The notes under the pieces were generated by a model. That model saw only the letters and a list, made by a program, of their open reading frames with translations, had not been told where the DNA came from and did not search any database. A program made the position numbers and the translations under genes. A DNA stretch of 64,000 nt from Darksidea phi (taxonomy: Eukaryota; Ascomycota; Dothideomycetes; Pleosporales; Lentitheciaceae). The DNA lies in contig JASJFT010000131.1 in assembly GCA_030770425.1 (NCBI GenBank), forward strand, positions 1 through 64,000, read 5' to 3'. Below are positions 34,460 to 45,338 of the stretch, one piece after another. The stretch's first letter is position 1; each line of letters begins with the position of its first letter.

Positions 34460-35688
34460 CACATGCGCCTACCCGCTACACCCTACCCGCCGACTTACAA
34501 CACTGCACCACTACGCTCCTTTGCACCATACGAATCACGAAATACCCATCAGATTACCTTGTCCTCACGGACCCCATCGATACCCTATAAGACTGAAGCC
34601 TCGCGGCACAAAACATCACACTGGAAATTGAAAGAGAATCGAGTGCCTCGCGGCTTCCGGCGTTTTGGATTGTTTGTTTTGGATCTTGGGAATACCCTAG
34701 TGTTCACAATTCCGTTGTTTCCGTCTCTCTCCCTTGTTACTCCCGCGAGTCCGTCGCACTGGTTTGCTTTTTGGGCACTTCTGCTAGCTTGTACCCAGGT
34801 ACCCCCGAGCCGGTACACCAGCGACGTCGGAAATGCGCGCTGTCTTGCTTTTTCTCCCTTTCTGCTCAATAATAATCCTTTTGCAAACTCTAAGTTGCTT
34901 GCTTTTGCGCGCCCTTGCGCGCCGTCTCGTGGCTTTCCAGCCGCTTACTTCATTTTTAGCTTATCTATCCTTGCACAAGGAGTTCTCTGCATCCTCACCT
35001 GACGCTCTGTGCTCGCACACCGCTCACACGACATGCCTTTCAATAGCGCTCAACTTCGTTTTCCTTCTTCCAAGCTTTGGCTTCCCGTAGAGGTGTGTAC
35101 GGCTCGATGGCAATAGGCAGCCTTCACAACTCCCCGGCATGCCCAACCACCTATCAACTGCACCGTTCCACCTTGTCCTCCCCGACCTCCCTTCGACATG
35201 ACTATTATTGGAACCTCTCCAAAGGAACCCCTCCAAAGGAACCCAATGGTTTCTGAAACATGCACCCTCCTCAGCCGATCGCATGCATTAGCTACCATAT
35301 CCAGTATTCCGCAACCCGCACCGCACCCGTCTGTGCTACACATTTTCCTCTAGAGAATCAACTGCGAAGGGTTCCGCTGAAGTGGGATCGAGGGTGGACG
35401 GCGTATGCACGTCAGCTGTTTCGGCTTGTAGGGTAGAGGAGTGTGACCCGTTTCACGGCGCGACACTAGGTAATTCGAGCGGACGTCGGTGGAGGTGGGA
35501 TTAGGAGACAAGGTTTGCAGTGATTCTTTTACGTGGCGGGATTTGAGGGTTTGGGCGTTGGTTTGCTTTTGCTTTTGTTGCTGTGGCTTTCTAAACTGAA
35601 TGGGTCTAGGAACGAGTAAGTACGAAGCCGAGGCTGATTATCGTTCGAGTATATGCCCTGCCCGTGATTACATGAATTGCGCTCAAGT
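34460..35688. other. Convergent intergenic region, no gene recognised
   Basis: Lies between the 3' ends of two convergent genes. A plus-strand open frame at 34463-35002 starts just after the stop of the previous gene and reads as 3' UTR (T-rich, no domain). A tandem TCCAAAGGAACCC duplication occurs at about 35218-35243. Confidence 0.5.
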
Positions 35689-38600
35689 TTAATTCATCGA
35701 TGGCTGGAGCTTTACGCGAGGCAGCATTTGGGGCCTCAGTTGATAGTTCTCCGAAGGGCTTGCGACTCCGCAGCCCCCATGTCCCAGCAGGAACAATCTT
35801 TCACCATTAGACGACAGAGCGCAATGCAGCCCACGATCGCCTTGAAGTACATACGAGCTCCAGTAGTAGCATTCTCGGGTTATCAGCTCACGCTCTCCAG
35901 ACAGCCCCACAGTTCCGATGACCGCATAGAAAATTGGAACATTCCATAAAAGATAACTTGATTCTTTCGAACAAACATAGGCTAAGTCGATTGAACCAAA
36001 CTCCAACAGCCTCAGCCGGTCAAAACATCGTTCAATCCACCATCCACTCCCCCCAAACCATCCCCCTCTATACCTCCCCCTCCGACCCAAGGGTCCATAA
36101 CCTCCCCTGCCACCCCTTTCTCCTCTTCTAGCACCTCCAAGCCTACCTCTTCTAGCACCCCAACCCAAATTCGCCGCATTAAACCCCGCCGCAGACAAGC
36201 CCGCAGCATACCCAGCATCGAACTCACCACCATCTCGTCCATAAGCCCGCACATTGCCATTTCGACCCAAACTCCCCAAACCACACTGTTGCTGCTGTCG
36301 ACCGGGCAGCATATTCCCACTTCGACCTAAACTCCCAGAATTCTGTCCTTGGACGTGTTGTCGACTTGGTTGAATAGGTGCATTCATGTTCGTGTTCGAA
36401 TGCACGTCTTCAGATTGGCTTGTGCTATTCGCCCGAGAATACGCTGCTAGAACACCCCCACCGCCGCTCCTCCGTCGAGAGGGCAGACTTGCTGAGTTAT
36501 ACTGCCGCCTCACTGCCTGTGTTGAGGGAATGCTGGAGGAGCTGGGCTGAGTCGGTGCACCACTGATGTATCGTGGTACGCGGCGGAGTTCTGAAGTTGG
36601 ACGTTGAGGGATTCGCATCGCTCTTGGTTCTGTGGGCGCGTTTCTCACTAATGGGGTAGGTGCTGGCGATGGCATTGCAGGTGGTGGAGAGAGTGGCAGA
36701 GGGGAAGGAAGTGGTGGAGAGGAGCGTGGCGATGCTGGGCGTAGGTATGGAGTGCGAGAAGGCGTTGATTTGAAGACTGGTTTGGTGTGCGAAATAGGCG
36801 GTGTTGGTGTTTTGGGAGGGGTGGGTGGAGGGAAGGGGAAGGTTGTTAGTTGGGCCTGGGGTGGGGGTGGAGGGGAAGCGGCGGAGCCGTCGGTGTAGGA
36901 GAGGAGAACGGAGTTAGGAGTGCTAGCGTCCGTGGTCTGGATGGTTGAAGGTCGCTGGGGCCCTGGGCGAAATGCGACGACAGAGGCTTCTGGAGGGTCT
37001 GTAGTTTCAGGCTGAGAGGTGACTGGCTCTGCTTCATCAGCAGAGCCGCTACCCGGGGGTGTCTGTGCCTGAGCTTGAGTTTTCTGTACAGCGGTAGGCT
37101 CCTTCGGCGCTGTCGGGATGCTTGAAAGTCTTGCTTGATGTGCCTCCGCTTCTTCGCCCTTCTGCTCTGACGTAGTAACTTTCCCCTTCGTAACCATTGT
37201 TTCCACCACAGTTTCCGCTTTCGTAAGCCCACCATGCGTCTTGAACAAAGAACTCAGCGCCCTCTTTACCATCAGCCTATGCCTAGGAGCATCAACAGTA
37301 CCAGCACTAGTAGCTACTAACGTAGAAGCAGAAGCAGCCCTCTGTTTCTGCTTCTGAAGAATAATCGACGGCTTAGCCACAAGACTGTGTTGCTTTGTGC
37401 CACTATATGCCACCGTCTTCTTCGGCATAGAGTATAACCGATCGAATACATTTCGCGTTGATGTCGGCCTAGGCCTTGCTAGACGGTTATCTTTGCGAGA
37501 CATAGGGAGAGATGGGAAGAGTTTGATAGTTGGTGGAGACTGTTGGGCAGAGAAGCGTGGGACGCGGGTGCGGGTGGGAGGTATTTTCGTAGTTGGTGGC
37601 AGTTTGGTGGGAGGAGAAGAGGGAGGAGTTGCGGGTTGCAGCGACTCAGTGGATGGCGTGGTGATGGCCGTTGGGGTTTCTACACTCAAAGTGCCCGTCG
37701 GTGCTTCTTTTTCCCCCTCCTTGATAACTTGAAGCGGCTGAAAGATAGCGGCAGTTTGCGTTGTCTCTCCACTTGGCTTCATCCTCATTAACATTTTCTC
37801 CACTTTGCACCGAACTCCCGTTACCTCCGCCATCGTTCCATTTCCATTCCTTCCACTCTTTCTCCCACCCTCCGTCTCCGTCTCCAAACCCCCTTTCCTC
37901 TTTCCCTCCATTCTTCTGCTCTAACCCACCCCTCCGGCCAACCACCTCTACCAACTCCTCAAAAACCGCCACATCACCCTCCAACCCCTCCACATCCACC
38001 CACCCCACCTTCCTCAACTCCCCCTCATGCTCCCGCCAAAACGCCATTTGCACACTACCAACCTGTCTCTGTGCCTCCACCTTCTCCCCCCAAAATCTAA
38101 CGTCGCCAATCGCCTGTCTGACTAGCACAAGCAATTGCCGTGCAGAGTCTTCCCTGAGACCAGAGGGTAGAGTACCGAACGCGTTTACAGAGCCGCGAAG
38201 GGACGTGTACGCTAGTTTCCAGATTTTATGTAGGATGGAAAGATTGGTGGTAGCGAGGATCAGGTTAGTGCAGAGAGCAGAGCGGTGGGTTGATGGGGTT
38301 GTATAGTTGTTGATCAGGGCGGGGTAGGAGGTAAGTGGGGCAGGGTTGAAGGATGCGATGAGGGAGTTGAGGGTGTCGACGGAGGTGCGAGGCTGATTTT
38401 CTTGCTTGACGTCTGTCTTTGAAGGGTGTTCCGCTGGTTGCGTGGATTCTGCTTCAGACGCACCGTTTGCCCGTGACTCTGAGACAGTTTCTTCGGCGTT
38501 CATAGGCGAAGCAATAGCCAGTCCATCTTCCGTGACCGGCTCGACTAGATCCGCATCGGGAACGACTTCGTGAAATACCTCAAGAAGTGGCTTCGGCATC

Positions 38601-39212
38601 TTCGTTTGCCTCAGGCGCGAACGATGCGGCGACAGCAACTTCCGCATGCATCGAGGGTGAAGAAGTTTCAAAGCCACCAGCCCAAGATACCAGCGATGAG
38701 ACGAAGAAACCGTCTTCAGCAACCACAGAAGCTTCGTCACCAGCCTTAATTCGTCTCTCATCCAGAACCAGAGGAGAACCGGGAGAGGGGTGGATCATGC
38801 GGTCCTGGCCTGGCCAGTTAATTGGATCGGCAAAGGGGTCCGCGAATGTCTTTGTCTGGATGTTATCTTTGCAGTCCGGTGGTATAGAAGGTGGTGTACC
38901 GCTAGTATCCAACGACACGAATCCAGATCCAGACCCAGACCCAGCGACAAAGAACTCGCCTGCTAGAGCGAGGAAGCTGATCCGCCGCTGCAGGAATACA
39001 CTATGCTCCCTTTTCTCTTCGACATATTTCTCTATAGAAGAATTTGGCACGGGATCGACATCTGGCGCCCATGATAGAGGACGGATGGAAGTATCTTTGT
39101 AGGGGACGGGGGTGTAGAATGTTAGACCTTGTTCCCAGTCTTTCGCTTTCTTTTCTGTTTCGCTTTCTTCTGCTTTGGATGGGATTTTTGGAGGTGGTGG
39201 AGTTAGAGACAT
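35689..39212 (-). CDS. Long Pro/Ser-rich protein with frame breaks, unknown function
   Basis: Three overlapping minus-strand frames look like parts of one gene. Part A (39212 to about 38590) begins MSLTPPPPKIPSK and includes 'WEQGLTFYTPVPYKD' and 'FLQRRISFLALAGEFF'. Part B (about 38590 to 37830) is acidic then helical ('ARQLLVLVRQAIGDVRFW', 'GWVDVEGLEGDVAVFEELV'). Part C (about 37760 to 35689) is Pro/Ser/Thr-rich with 'PMSRKDNRLARPRPTSTR' and a Gly/Arg-rich tail. B to C can be joined by a 73-base GT-AG intron ending CTATCTTTCAG. A to B needs a one-base shift and no good intron was found, so either a missed intron, a sequence error or a real frameshift exists near 38590. The last 100 codons of C may be read-through. 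No family recognised. Confidence 0.5.
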
Positions 39213-39530
39213 TGTGGGGAGCATGGTGGATATGGAGAAGTTTTATAGTGGTAAGTCAATGGATGGACAGAGGGATTGAATAAAATTGCAAACGAATGCA
39301 GCGCAGTACAGCAACAAAGCAGGAAATCGCAAAATTCGCTGCACGATGAACAAGTGTGAGGGAATACTCAAGACAGCTCAAAATTTGCCTGTGGCGGTTC
39401 ATACCTCGAGCGAGTTGTTGCCCGGCGTCAACCATAGAACGTCTAGGGTATCTTGCTCAACAAACCTACCACCCACAACCTATCAGCCGCAATCTACCCA
39501 CGATTACCACCTCTACCACCTCCTACCCAC

Positions 39531-40804
39531 CTACTTCTTCAGCACGCCCATCGCACCTTGTGTCACCTTCGAGCCCATGTCAGTCGCCTTATTCACAGTA
39601 TCCTGCGCCGTCTTCACCGTCTTCTGCACAGTGTTCGTCGCATTGCTCACAGTCGACGATACGGTGTTGCCTAGCCCTGAAGTGGTCTTGCCTAGAGTCT
39701 CACCAACCTTGCCCACGGTCTTGCCGACCTTGCCTACGCTCTTGCCTACAGCTGAACCAATGTTGGCGAAGGCATCGTCGTCGCAACTACACATGGTTGT
39801 GTTAGCATACACGTGGATGTTGGGAGGACATATGGCATGTGATATGTGAGTAAGGAAAGCATGTATGTGTGTGCGGAAGGCGGGTGGTAGCGACGGCTTT
39901 TCAGCCCTGTGCCCGTGGAGAACAAGCGAAGTGCGCCGATGGGAAAGAGTAAAAAGAGAGATACGAATAGTGTTAGATAAGACATGCATATCTGACGCGA
40001 CGTCTTTTCTCTTGATTTGATTATAAAATGCCAGAATGAAATCCCCAACATTTAGAACTCCGAACGCTCGTCAAGTGCCAACTCATACTAGCGAGGTAGT
40101 GAAATCGCTGTTCGTCTCAACCCAAACCCTCCACTGGTATCACGCAAGTCATCCGTGGTTGGTACGAGAAAACCCGCTCATGCGCTACTCACTGTTAATC
40201 ATCACCATAAGCGGTAGTCTCTAAAGGGCCACGAGCCGGGAAAGTAGATAGGAAGCGAGAGGTGATCGGGGTGAATTGGAAGCACTTACTATAATGACAG
40301 CGTCAGATCGCCTCTGATAGAGGCCTTGAGCTCAATCTCTACATCTAGGTTCGCCTCGAGCGACAACTTCAACCCGTCTGTGTCCTCCAAGGCACCCTTT
40401 TGCTTCTCGGGTTTCGGCATGTAGTAGGGCTGGTTCGGGTCCGAGCCGCGCAGTGGGATCTCGCCACGCATTGCGCGGGCGTGGGTGACGGGGCCGTCCA
40501 TGGATGTGCTGTCGGGACCGATGCGCTCGAACATTTGCATCTTGTGCAGGTCGCCGTTTGCATCGGCTTCCTCGAGGGCCTCGAGAGAAGAGGTCATCAT
40601 GTATTTGCCGTCTCGGAGGCCTTCCTGGATGCGCTGTCGACGGGCACGGCGCGACGACGACCGTGAGCGTGCAGTCTGCTCGCCGGCTTCTCGCTTCGCC
40701 TGCTTCAATGCATTGATGGCCTTTGCCTGCTGCATCGTGGTGCGCTCGTGGGGCATTCCGTCGTCCTCATTGCCGGTCTTCTGCTTGCCCTTGTCGGCAG
40801 CCAT
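39531..40804 (-). CDS. Protein with LEA-like tail and GDLTL motif (tandem paralogue 1)
   Basis: Exon 1 (40290-40804) starts MAADKGKQKTG and carries a Lys/Arg/Ser-rich segment, then 'KYMMTSSLEALEEADANG' and the shared motif 'LEANLDVEIELKASIRGDL' ending LTLSL. A GTAAGT donor follows. The only good partner found is TGTGTAG at 39787, a 503-base intron leading to exon 2 (39531-39786). Exon 2 encodes an LEA-like array, 'GSAVGKSVGKVGKTVGKVG' followed by 'VSSTVSNATNTVQKTVKT'. Spliced length is 256 residues. If the intron is retained, a TAG stops the protein directly after LTLSL, exactly where the neighbouring paralogue ends. Exon 2 could instead be a separate small gene. An upstream ATG (40996) would add a hydrophobic N-terminus. 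Function unknown. Confidence 0.6.
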
Positions 40805-41574
40805 GGCGGGGGCACTGTTCCTCGGTGACGTGTGTTGGGTTCCGTGGGTAAGAAGGGTCGACGTTGGCGGGATTTCGTCGACTATGGAGTGAGGGTGACG
40901 GGTGAAGAGGGATGAACAGAGGAGCCCCAAGATCCCAAGCCAGGCCAGACCTAAAAACAAGATTGGAGGCATCCGATGCGTCGACTGGGAACGCACGAGT
41001 CACGGCGGCGATGGTGGACGCATCCCTGCTCGCCCCGTCGCAGGCTGATCACCACGGCTACGTCATCCACGGCGGGCCAAGGCCCTCAGTCTCACCCACC
41101 TTGCGCCGGGGGTCGAGCTGAACACGCGGCGGAAGTTCGCTCCAGCGCGTAACCAAGGATCAGCTGCATGCGGCGTTCTTACCCGTGAGGCGAAAAGCGC
41201 GGAAAGTTGGCAGAAAGGTGGAGGTTGGAGTGGGGGAGGGCAGAGGTTGGAGGGTGGCGTTCTATTGCGGGGCCACTGTCATCACCGTCATCGCCGTCAT
41301 CTCCGCCATAGCTCCTGCAGCTGCTAGCGTCCATGCTGAGGACAGCTCCAGAGAATTAACCATGTTACTTTTTGCTCCAAAAGGGCTTCAGTGTTCACCA
41401 GGCATGAAAAGAGCAGTTGGAGGCACATAGATTGGGCTATGCACATGCAGCAAGGTGGTAAATTACATAGCGAGATTCCGCAGCCAAACGCCGTCACATC
41501 AAGTGCGCAAAACTCCAATATCATCCCATGGTGCCACGGACGAAGGTCGTGCAAGTACATTATCGATCCATCCC
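40805..41574. other. Intergenic region between the tandem paralogues
   Basis: Contains the promoter of the left paralogue and the 3' end of the right one. The left gene's frame remains open up to 40996 with a hydrophobic stretch; I treat this as non-coding with low certainty. Confidence 0.5.
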
Positions 41575-42320
41575 TTAGTTGCTGCGCCACGTTAGCATTG
41601 CGTGCAATTGGAACCGGCAGGACACACGTACAGCAAGCCGAGAGTGAGATCACCGTGGATCTTCGCCTTGAGCTGAATTTCGATGTCGAGGTTGAGCTCC
41701 AGTCGCAGCCGGAGCTGTTCGCCCTTGCTATCGCCTTCTTCCTCACCGCCGCCCGTCAGGCCTCCGAGAGCCTTGCCAGCCGTGTCACCGACTTGGTTAA
41801 CAGCGTTGCCGGCCGTGTTCTGCACCATGTCGCCGGCACCGCTGACAAGCTCGCCGCCGGGGACGTTCTCGGTGATGTCGCCCAGGGGGCCTCCGCCGCC
41901 TTGCTGCTTCTTCTGGCGCTGGCGATTGCGACGGCCGCCGGCGGCCGAGACGTCGGATCGTGTCGATTCGGCATCCGACTCGACGCCCCTTCGTCCACGG
42001 CCTCGCGACTGGCGGCGTCGGGACTGCGACTTCGCCTTTTGGGGTTGCGGCTCGGGTTCGGACTCGTCGGCATCGCCGCTGGTTTCTTTGCGTCCTGCGT
42101 CCTCGTGCTCAGCCTCTCCTTCAGCATCACTTTCAGGGGCGGGAGTGGCTTCAGGAGTTGGCTGTTGCTGCTGCTTCTTGTTGCCCAACTTCTTTGGTGC
42201 CTTTTTCTCGGTTTTCTTACTCGAACTCTCGGCGCTGCCCTTTCCTCCGAGCGACGCGCCGGCGTTTGCCTGGCCCTCTCCGGCGATGGACTGCTTGGTC
42301 TCTTCCACGGTATCCGCCAT
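41575..42320 (-). CDS. Basic/acidic low-complexity protein with GDLTL motif (tandem paralogue 2)
   Basis: Exon 1 (41632-42320) starts MADTVEETKQ. It has Lys-rich ('KKTEKKAPKKLGNKKQQQQ'), acidic ('ESDAEGEAEHEDAG') and Arg/Ser/Gln-rich ('SRRRQSRGRGRRG') stretches, then a Gly/Val LEA-like part ('MVQNTAGNAVNQVGDTAGK') and the motif 'LELNLDIEIQLKAKIHGDL' ending LTLGL. A 50-base intron (GTACGT...GCGCAG) leaves a 7-base last exon, so the protein ends Leu-Asn after LTLGL, total 231 residues. The intron interrupts the codon after LTLxL at the same phase as in the neighbour, which supports common descent. Likely disordered and possibly stress- or chromatin-related, but I do not know the function. Confidence 0.72.
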
Positions 42321-44308
42321 GATGTTGTGTGTGGTTCAGATGAAAGTGATGGGGTTTGAGCCGAGTGAAGTAGTACAATGAAGATGCGAAAGGCGAAGAA
42401 ACGCAAGACGAGAACAGTTAAGAGAAAAGCTGCAGAGAACAGGAACCGGTTTGAAGGAAGGTACTTGAACCCCTGCTCACACGCGCCACCTAGCATGCAG
42501 TCTGACGCAATGAGTGGCACGTCGAGCGCCACCCCACCAACACTTCCGTCACCAAAACTTGTCCTCATCCTAGCTCATATCGACGTGCTGAATCACGGCT
42601 TGGAGACTCCGATCCTTCCCACAATTTGCCTTCTTCATCTGCACGCTTCCAAGTTTGCGGGCGGGCTTGAGTGACGCGGGAGCTGATCATACGCGGCGCC
42701 TGTCGGGGCCCATGGAACCTCTGCACGCCCGGCGCGTTGGCGCTTGACATGAGCCAGATTGGGACGCCAGCTGCCAAACTTCTGTCCCATTGGGGCTCAT
42801 CCATGCAGCCGATCGAGATGATGAAGGGACGCCAGAATGGTCCGTGTGCGTGCCAGCCGTTGCTCGGGCCTGGCGCTGACTAAGTTGACGAAGAGTATTC
42901 TTGACTACCCTTTAACAATTAAATACTAACAATTTATGTACACTTAGCTCCCACTAGGTAACTAATCATAACTTTTAAATCCTTCAAAAAAAAAAAAACC
43001 CCCTCTTTTTATGAGGTTTTGTATGGGTAGACGTTTTGCTACTGGTAGCCAAGAAAATGCTCATTCTCAAGGTTTCCGGGCCACAAGTGGTATGGAGAAG
43101 ATAATAATATAAAGACCATAGCCTGCAAAAAGGGGCTCAATGCCCACGGAAACCTAAGCCTTGAGGTATGAATCACTATCTTTGGGAATGTTTGCATATC
43201 TTGACAAGACTAACAATACAATGAAAGTTTCCAAACTTGACGTATTTGTACAATTGTGTAAAGACATTTCATTTCGCCATCGAAAAACCGCCAGGAACAT
43301 CCTCTCCAGAAAAGAAGTGCGACGAGAGTAGATCAGGCATTGACTTCTGCGAAAAGATATATGTCGGCATACATGTGGCTGGTTTTGTCCTCGCACCTCC
43401 ACCGGTTTCCTCAGTGTACCCCGTCAAAAAAAAACCAACGATGTCGAAAATGAAGACGCCGCGAATAGCGTTCCGGAGAGCAAGTGGAATTCAATTCTTT
43501 ATCTGCTTGAAAACCAGGCGATGTTAAGGACTTTGTTCGAGAAGCAAGTCCGATTCGGAAAAAGATTAGATCGGTTTTGTCGCTTGCAAAGCATAGTTAT
43601 ACAAGGTTTGTATGCCGTTTCTCGCTTTTTATTTTGGTTATTAGCATTTGCAGCTCTTAGGCAGCCAGATGAGAGATTTTATCTGGAGACACGGGCGCGA
43701 AACCCACCGAATGTAACCGCGATTGCACCACCTAATGAAGGGGGAACTCATGGTTTGAATTGGGAAAACGAGAACGTTAAAATTGATGATATCGACTCCG
43801 TTCCGTGTTGCTTTCCCTACTGCTTATTGCTGTTATTGACGCTCTCTAAGTATCTACTAAGCTTGAAGATCTTGGAAGGGTTGAATCTGCTTGCGGTTGC
43901 CGGATAAGGTATTGGTTGAGGTGTTACAGTGGTGCGTAGCCGGTCTAATGGGTTTTAGAATCGATAGTAATGGGCTGCGTATCTTCAAGTGCTATGAATC
44001 TTTGGCCAACTTTTAGTACGGGCTAGAACATTAATGATATTTAATGGATGGAGTCAACGGCATGGCTGAGTGTAACTGGGAAGGCACCGTGGAAATTCAT
44101 AAACTAGCTATGTATTGCTCTAATATGTAGAGCTAAAAGCTGTGTTTTGGAATATAAGCGCCGAGTACTGTGTATCAATCAATAATAAAATATAAGCGAA
44201 GGGGGGAGGCGTGCACGAGCCTCCTCGGCCCTCCCGCCCCGAAGCCAGGTACACCAGCATCAGGGCACCCTCACCTACACGGAAAAACGAGAGAAGCTCG
44301 CATCGAAT
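42321..44308. other. 2-kb intergenic region
   Basis: No convincing gene. An AT-rich patch with an A-run lies at about 42900-43010. A plus-strand open frame at 43521-43907 is hydrophobic and unlike any family I know. The last 100 bases before 44309 are probably the 5' UTR of the DUF2470 gene. Confidence 0.5.
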
Positions 44309-45043
44309 ATGGCGGCTCCAGAAGCTCAGGATGCTGCCGCAAGAGAGCGCATCATCAAGCACATGAATGCGGATCACTCCGACTCGGTAAGCTCAGCACC
44401 GATACCATAACTGGGACCTGATACTGAACGATAGTAGGTCCGACGATATCTCGAAGCTTTCAAGAAAATGTCATTCTATCAAGTCCGAAATGCCCAGATG
44501 ACAGATATCACCCCCGATGACATGAAGATCGACTGCAACGGACGGCAATATGTTATCCCCTTCGACCCGCCCATGAAGTCACTCCGCGAAGCACGAGACC
44601 GCGTCGTACAGCTAGACAAGGACGCCCTGCGAGCTCTCTATCGTAGCGACGTTAGCATCGCCAACACTAAATACGTCCCGCCATACGCCAACCCCTTCCA
44701 TCTCTTCAACTTCGCCCAGTGCTTCCTCGTCTACGTCGCCTTCTCTCGAGCAGCAAACTTCCAACCAGGCTCGTTGCTGTACGATAACCTTTTATCGAGC
44801 TTCCCTAGATTTGCTAACTTCAACTTGGCGATCCAGCCGTTTTTGTTCCCGTTGATGGTAGGGATTCATGCACTGGAGACCGGTATCATGATCACAATGT
44901 TGAACAGACATGGACTTACGCCACTGGACGGCCTATGGTGGGCTTGGGTAGGAAGCTGTTTTGTGGAGGGTAAGCCGAGCTTTTGGAGGTTGGGTGGAGT
45001 GATTGAGCGGAGGAGGAAGGAGAAGGAGGCGAAGAAGCATTGA
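44309..45043 (+). CDS. DUF2470 domain integral membrane protein
   Basis: Two exons, 44309-44386 and 44438-45043, joined by a 51-base GT-AG intron, give 227 residues. The N-terminal DUF2470 domain (about 6-95) has 'ERIIKHMNADHSDSVRRYL' and 'MKIDCNGRQYVIPFDPPM', resembling the C-terminal domain of HugZ-type heme-utilisation proteins. It is followed by a membrane region ('LFNFAQCFLVYVAFSRAA', 'FLFPLMVGIHALETGIMI') and a charged Lys/Arg/Glu C-terminus typical of a cytosolic or ER-retention tail (ends KKH). The intron must be removed to join 'HSDS' to 'VRRYL'. Precise role unknown; heme or flavin binding is possible from the domain only. Confidence 0.85.
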
Positions 45044-45238
45044 GGAGTGCAGAAGAAGTGGACAATGAGACGAGCCAATTACTACAGGTCTATTTCATAG
45101 CGTATAACCTCCTGCGAGCAGTGTTATCTACTTTATTCCAGCGTCTACGGCGCAGGGCCCGGGTGTTCGTGCAAGACTTAGCGTGGAAAGCCGAAGTCGG
45201 CCTAGGCCAATCGATAAGGAATTTTTAGCGTTACGGCC

Positions 45239-45250
45239 GGAGTCACGTCA
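45239..45250 (+). promoter_or_regulatory. Possible CPC1/Gcn4-like and CRE-like site upstream of ARG8
   Basis: GGAGTCACGTCA contains, on the minus strand, TGACTCC (one base from the Gcn4/Cpc1 consensus TGACTCA) overlapping an ACGTCA CRE half-site, about 90 bases before the ARG8 start. Amino-acid starvation control of arginine genes by Cpc1 is known in fungi; action here is inference. A TATA-like GATATAAAC follows at about 45285. Confidence 0.3.
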
Positions 45251-45338
45251 GTTTTGCCAGTTCTAGCTTTCTACACGATACCCCGGATATAAACTCCAAC
45301 CCCTTTGTTCCTCTTCGTTTGCTTTCCACAAGTGTACA

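Noticed and set aside
34463..35002. 179-codon plus-strand frame just after the BLOC-1-like gene
   Set aside because: Starts three bases after the stop of the previous gene, T/C-rich; best read as 3' UTR.
43521..43907. 128-codon hydrophobic plus-strand frame
   Set aside because: No recognisable domain, AT-rich surroundings, no supporting exon signals; kept as non-coding.
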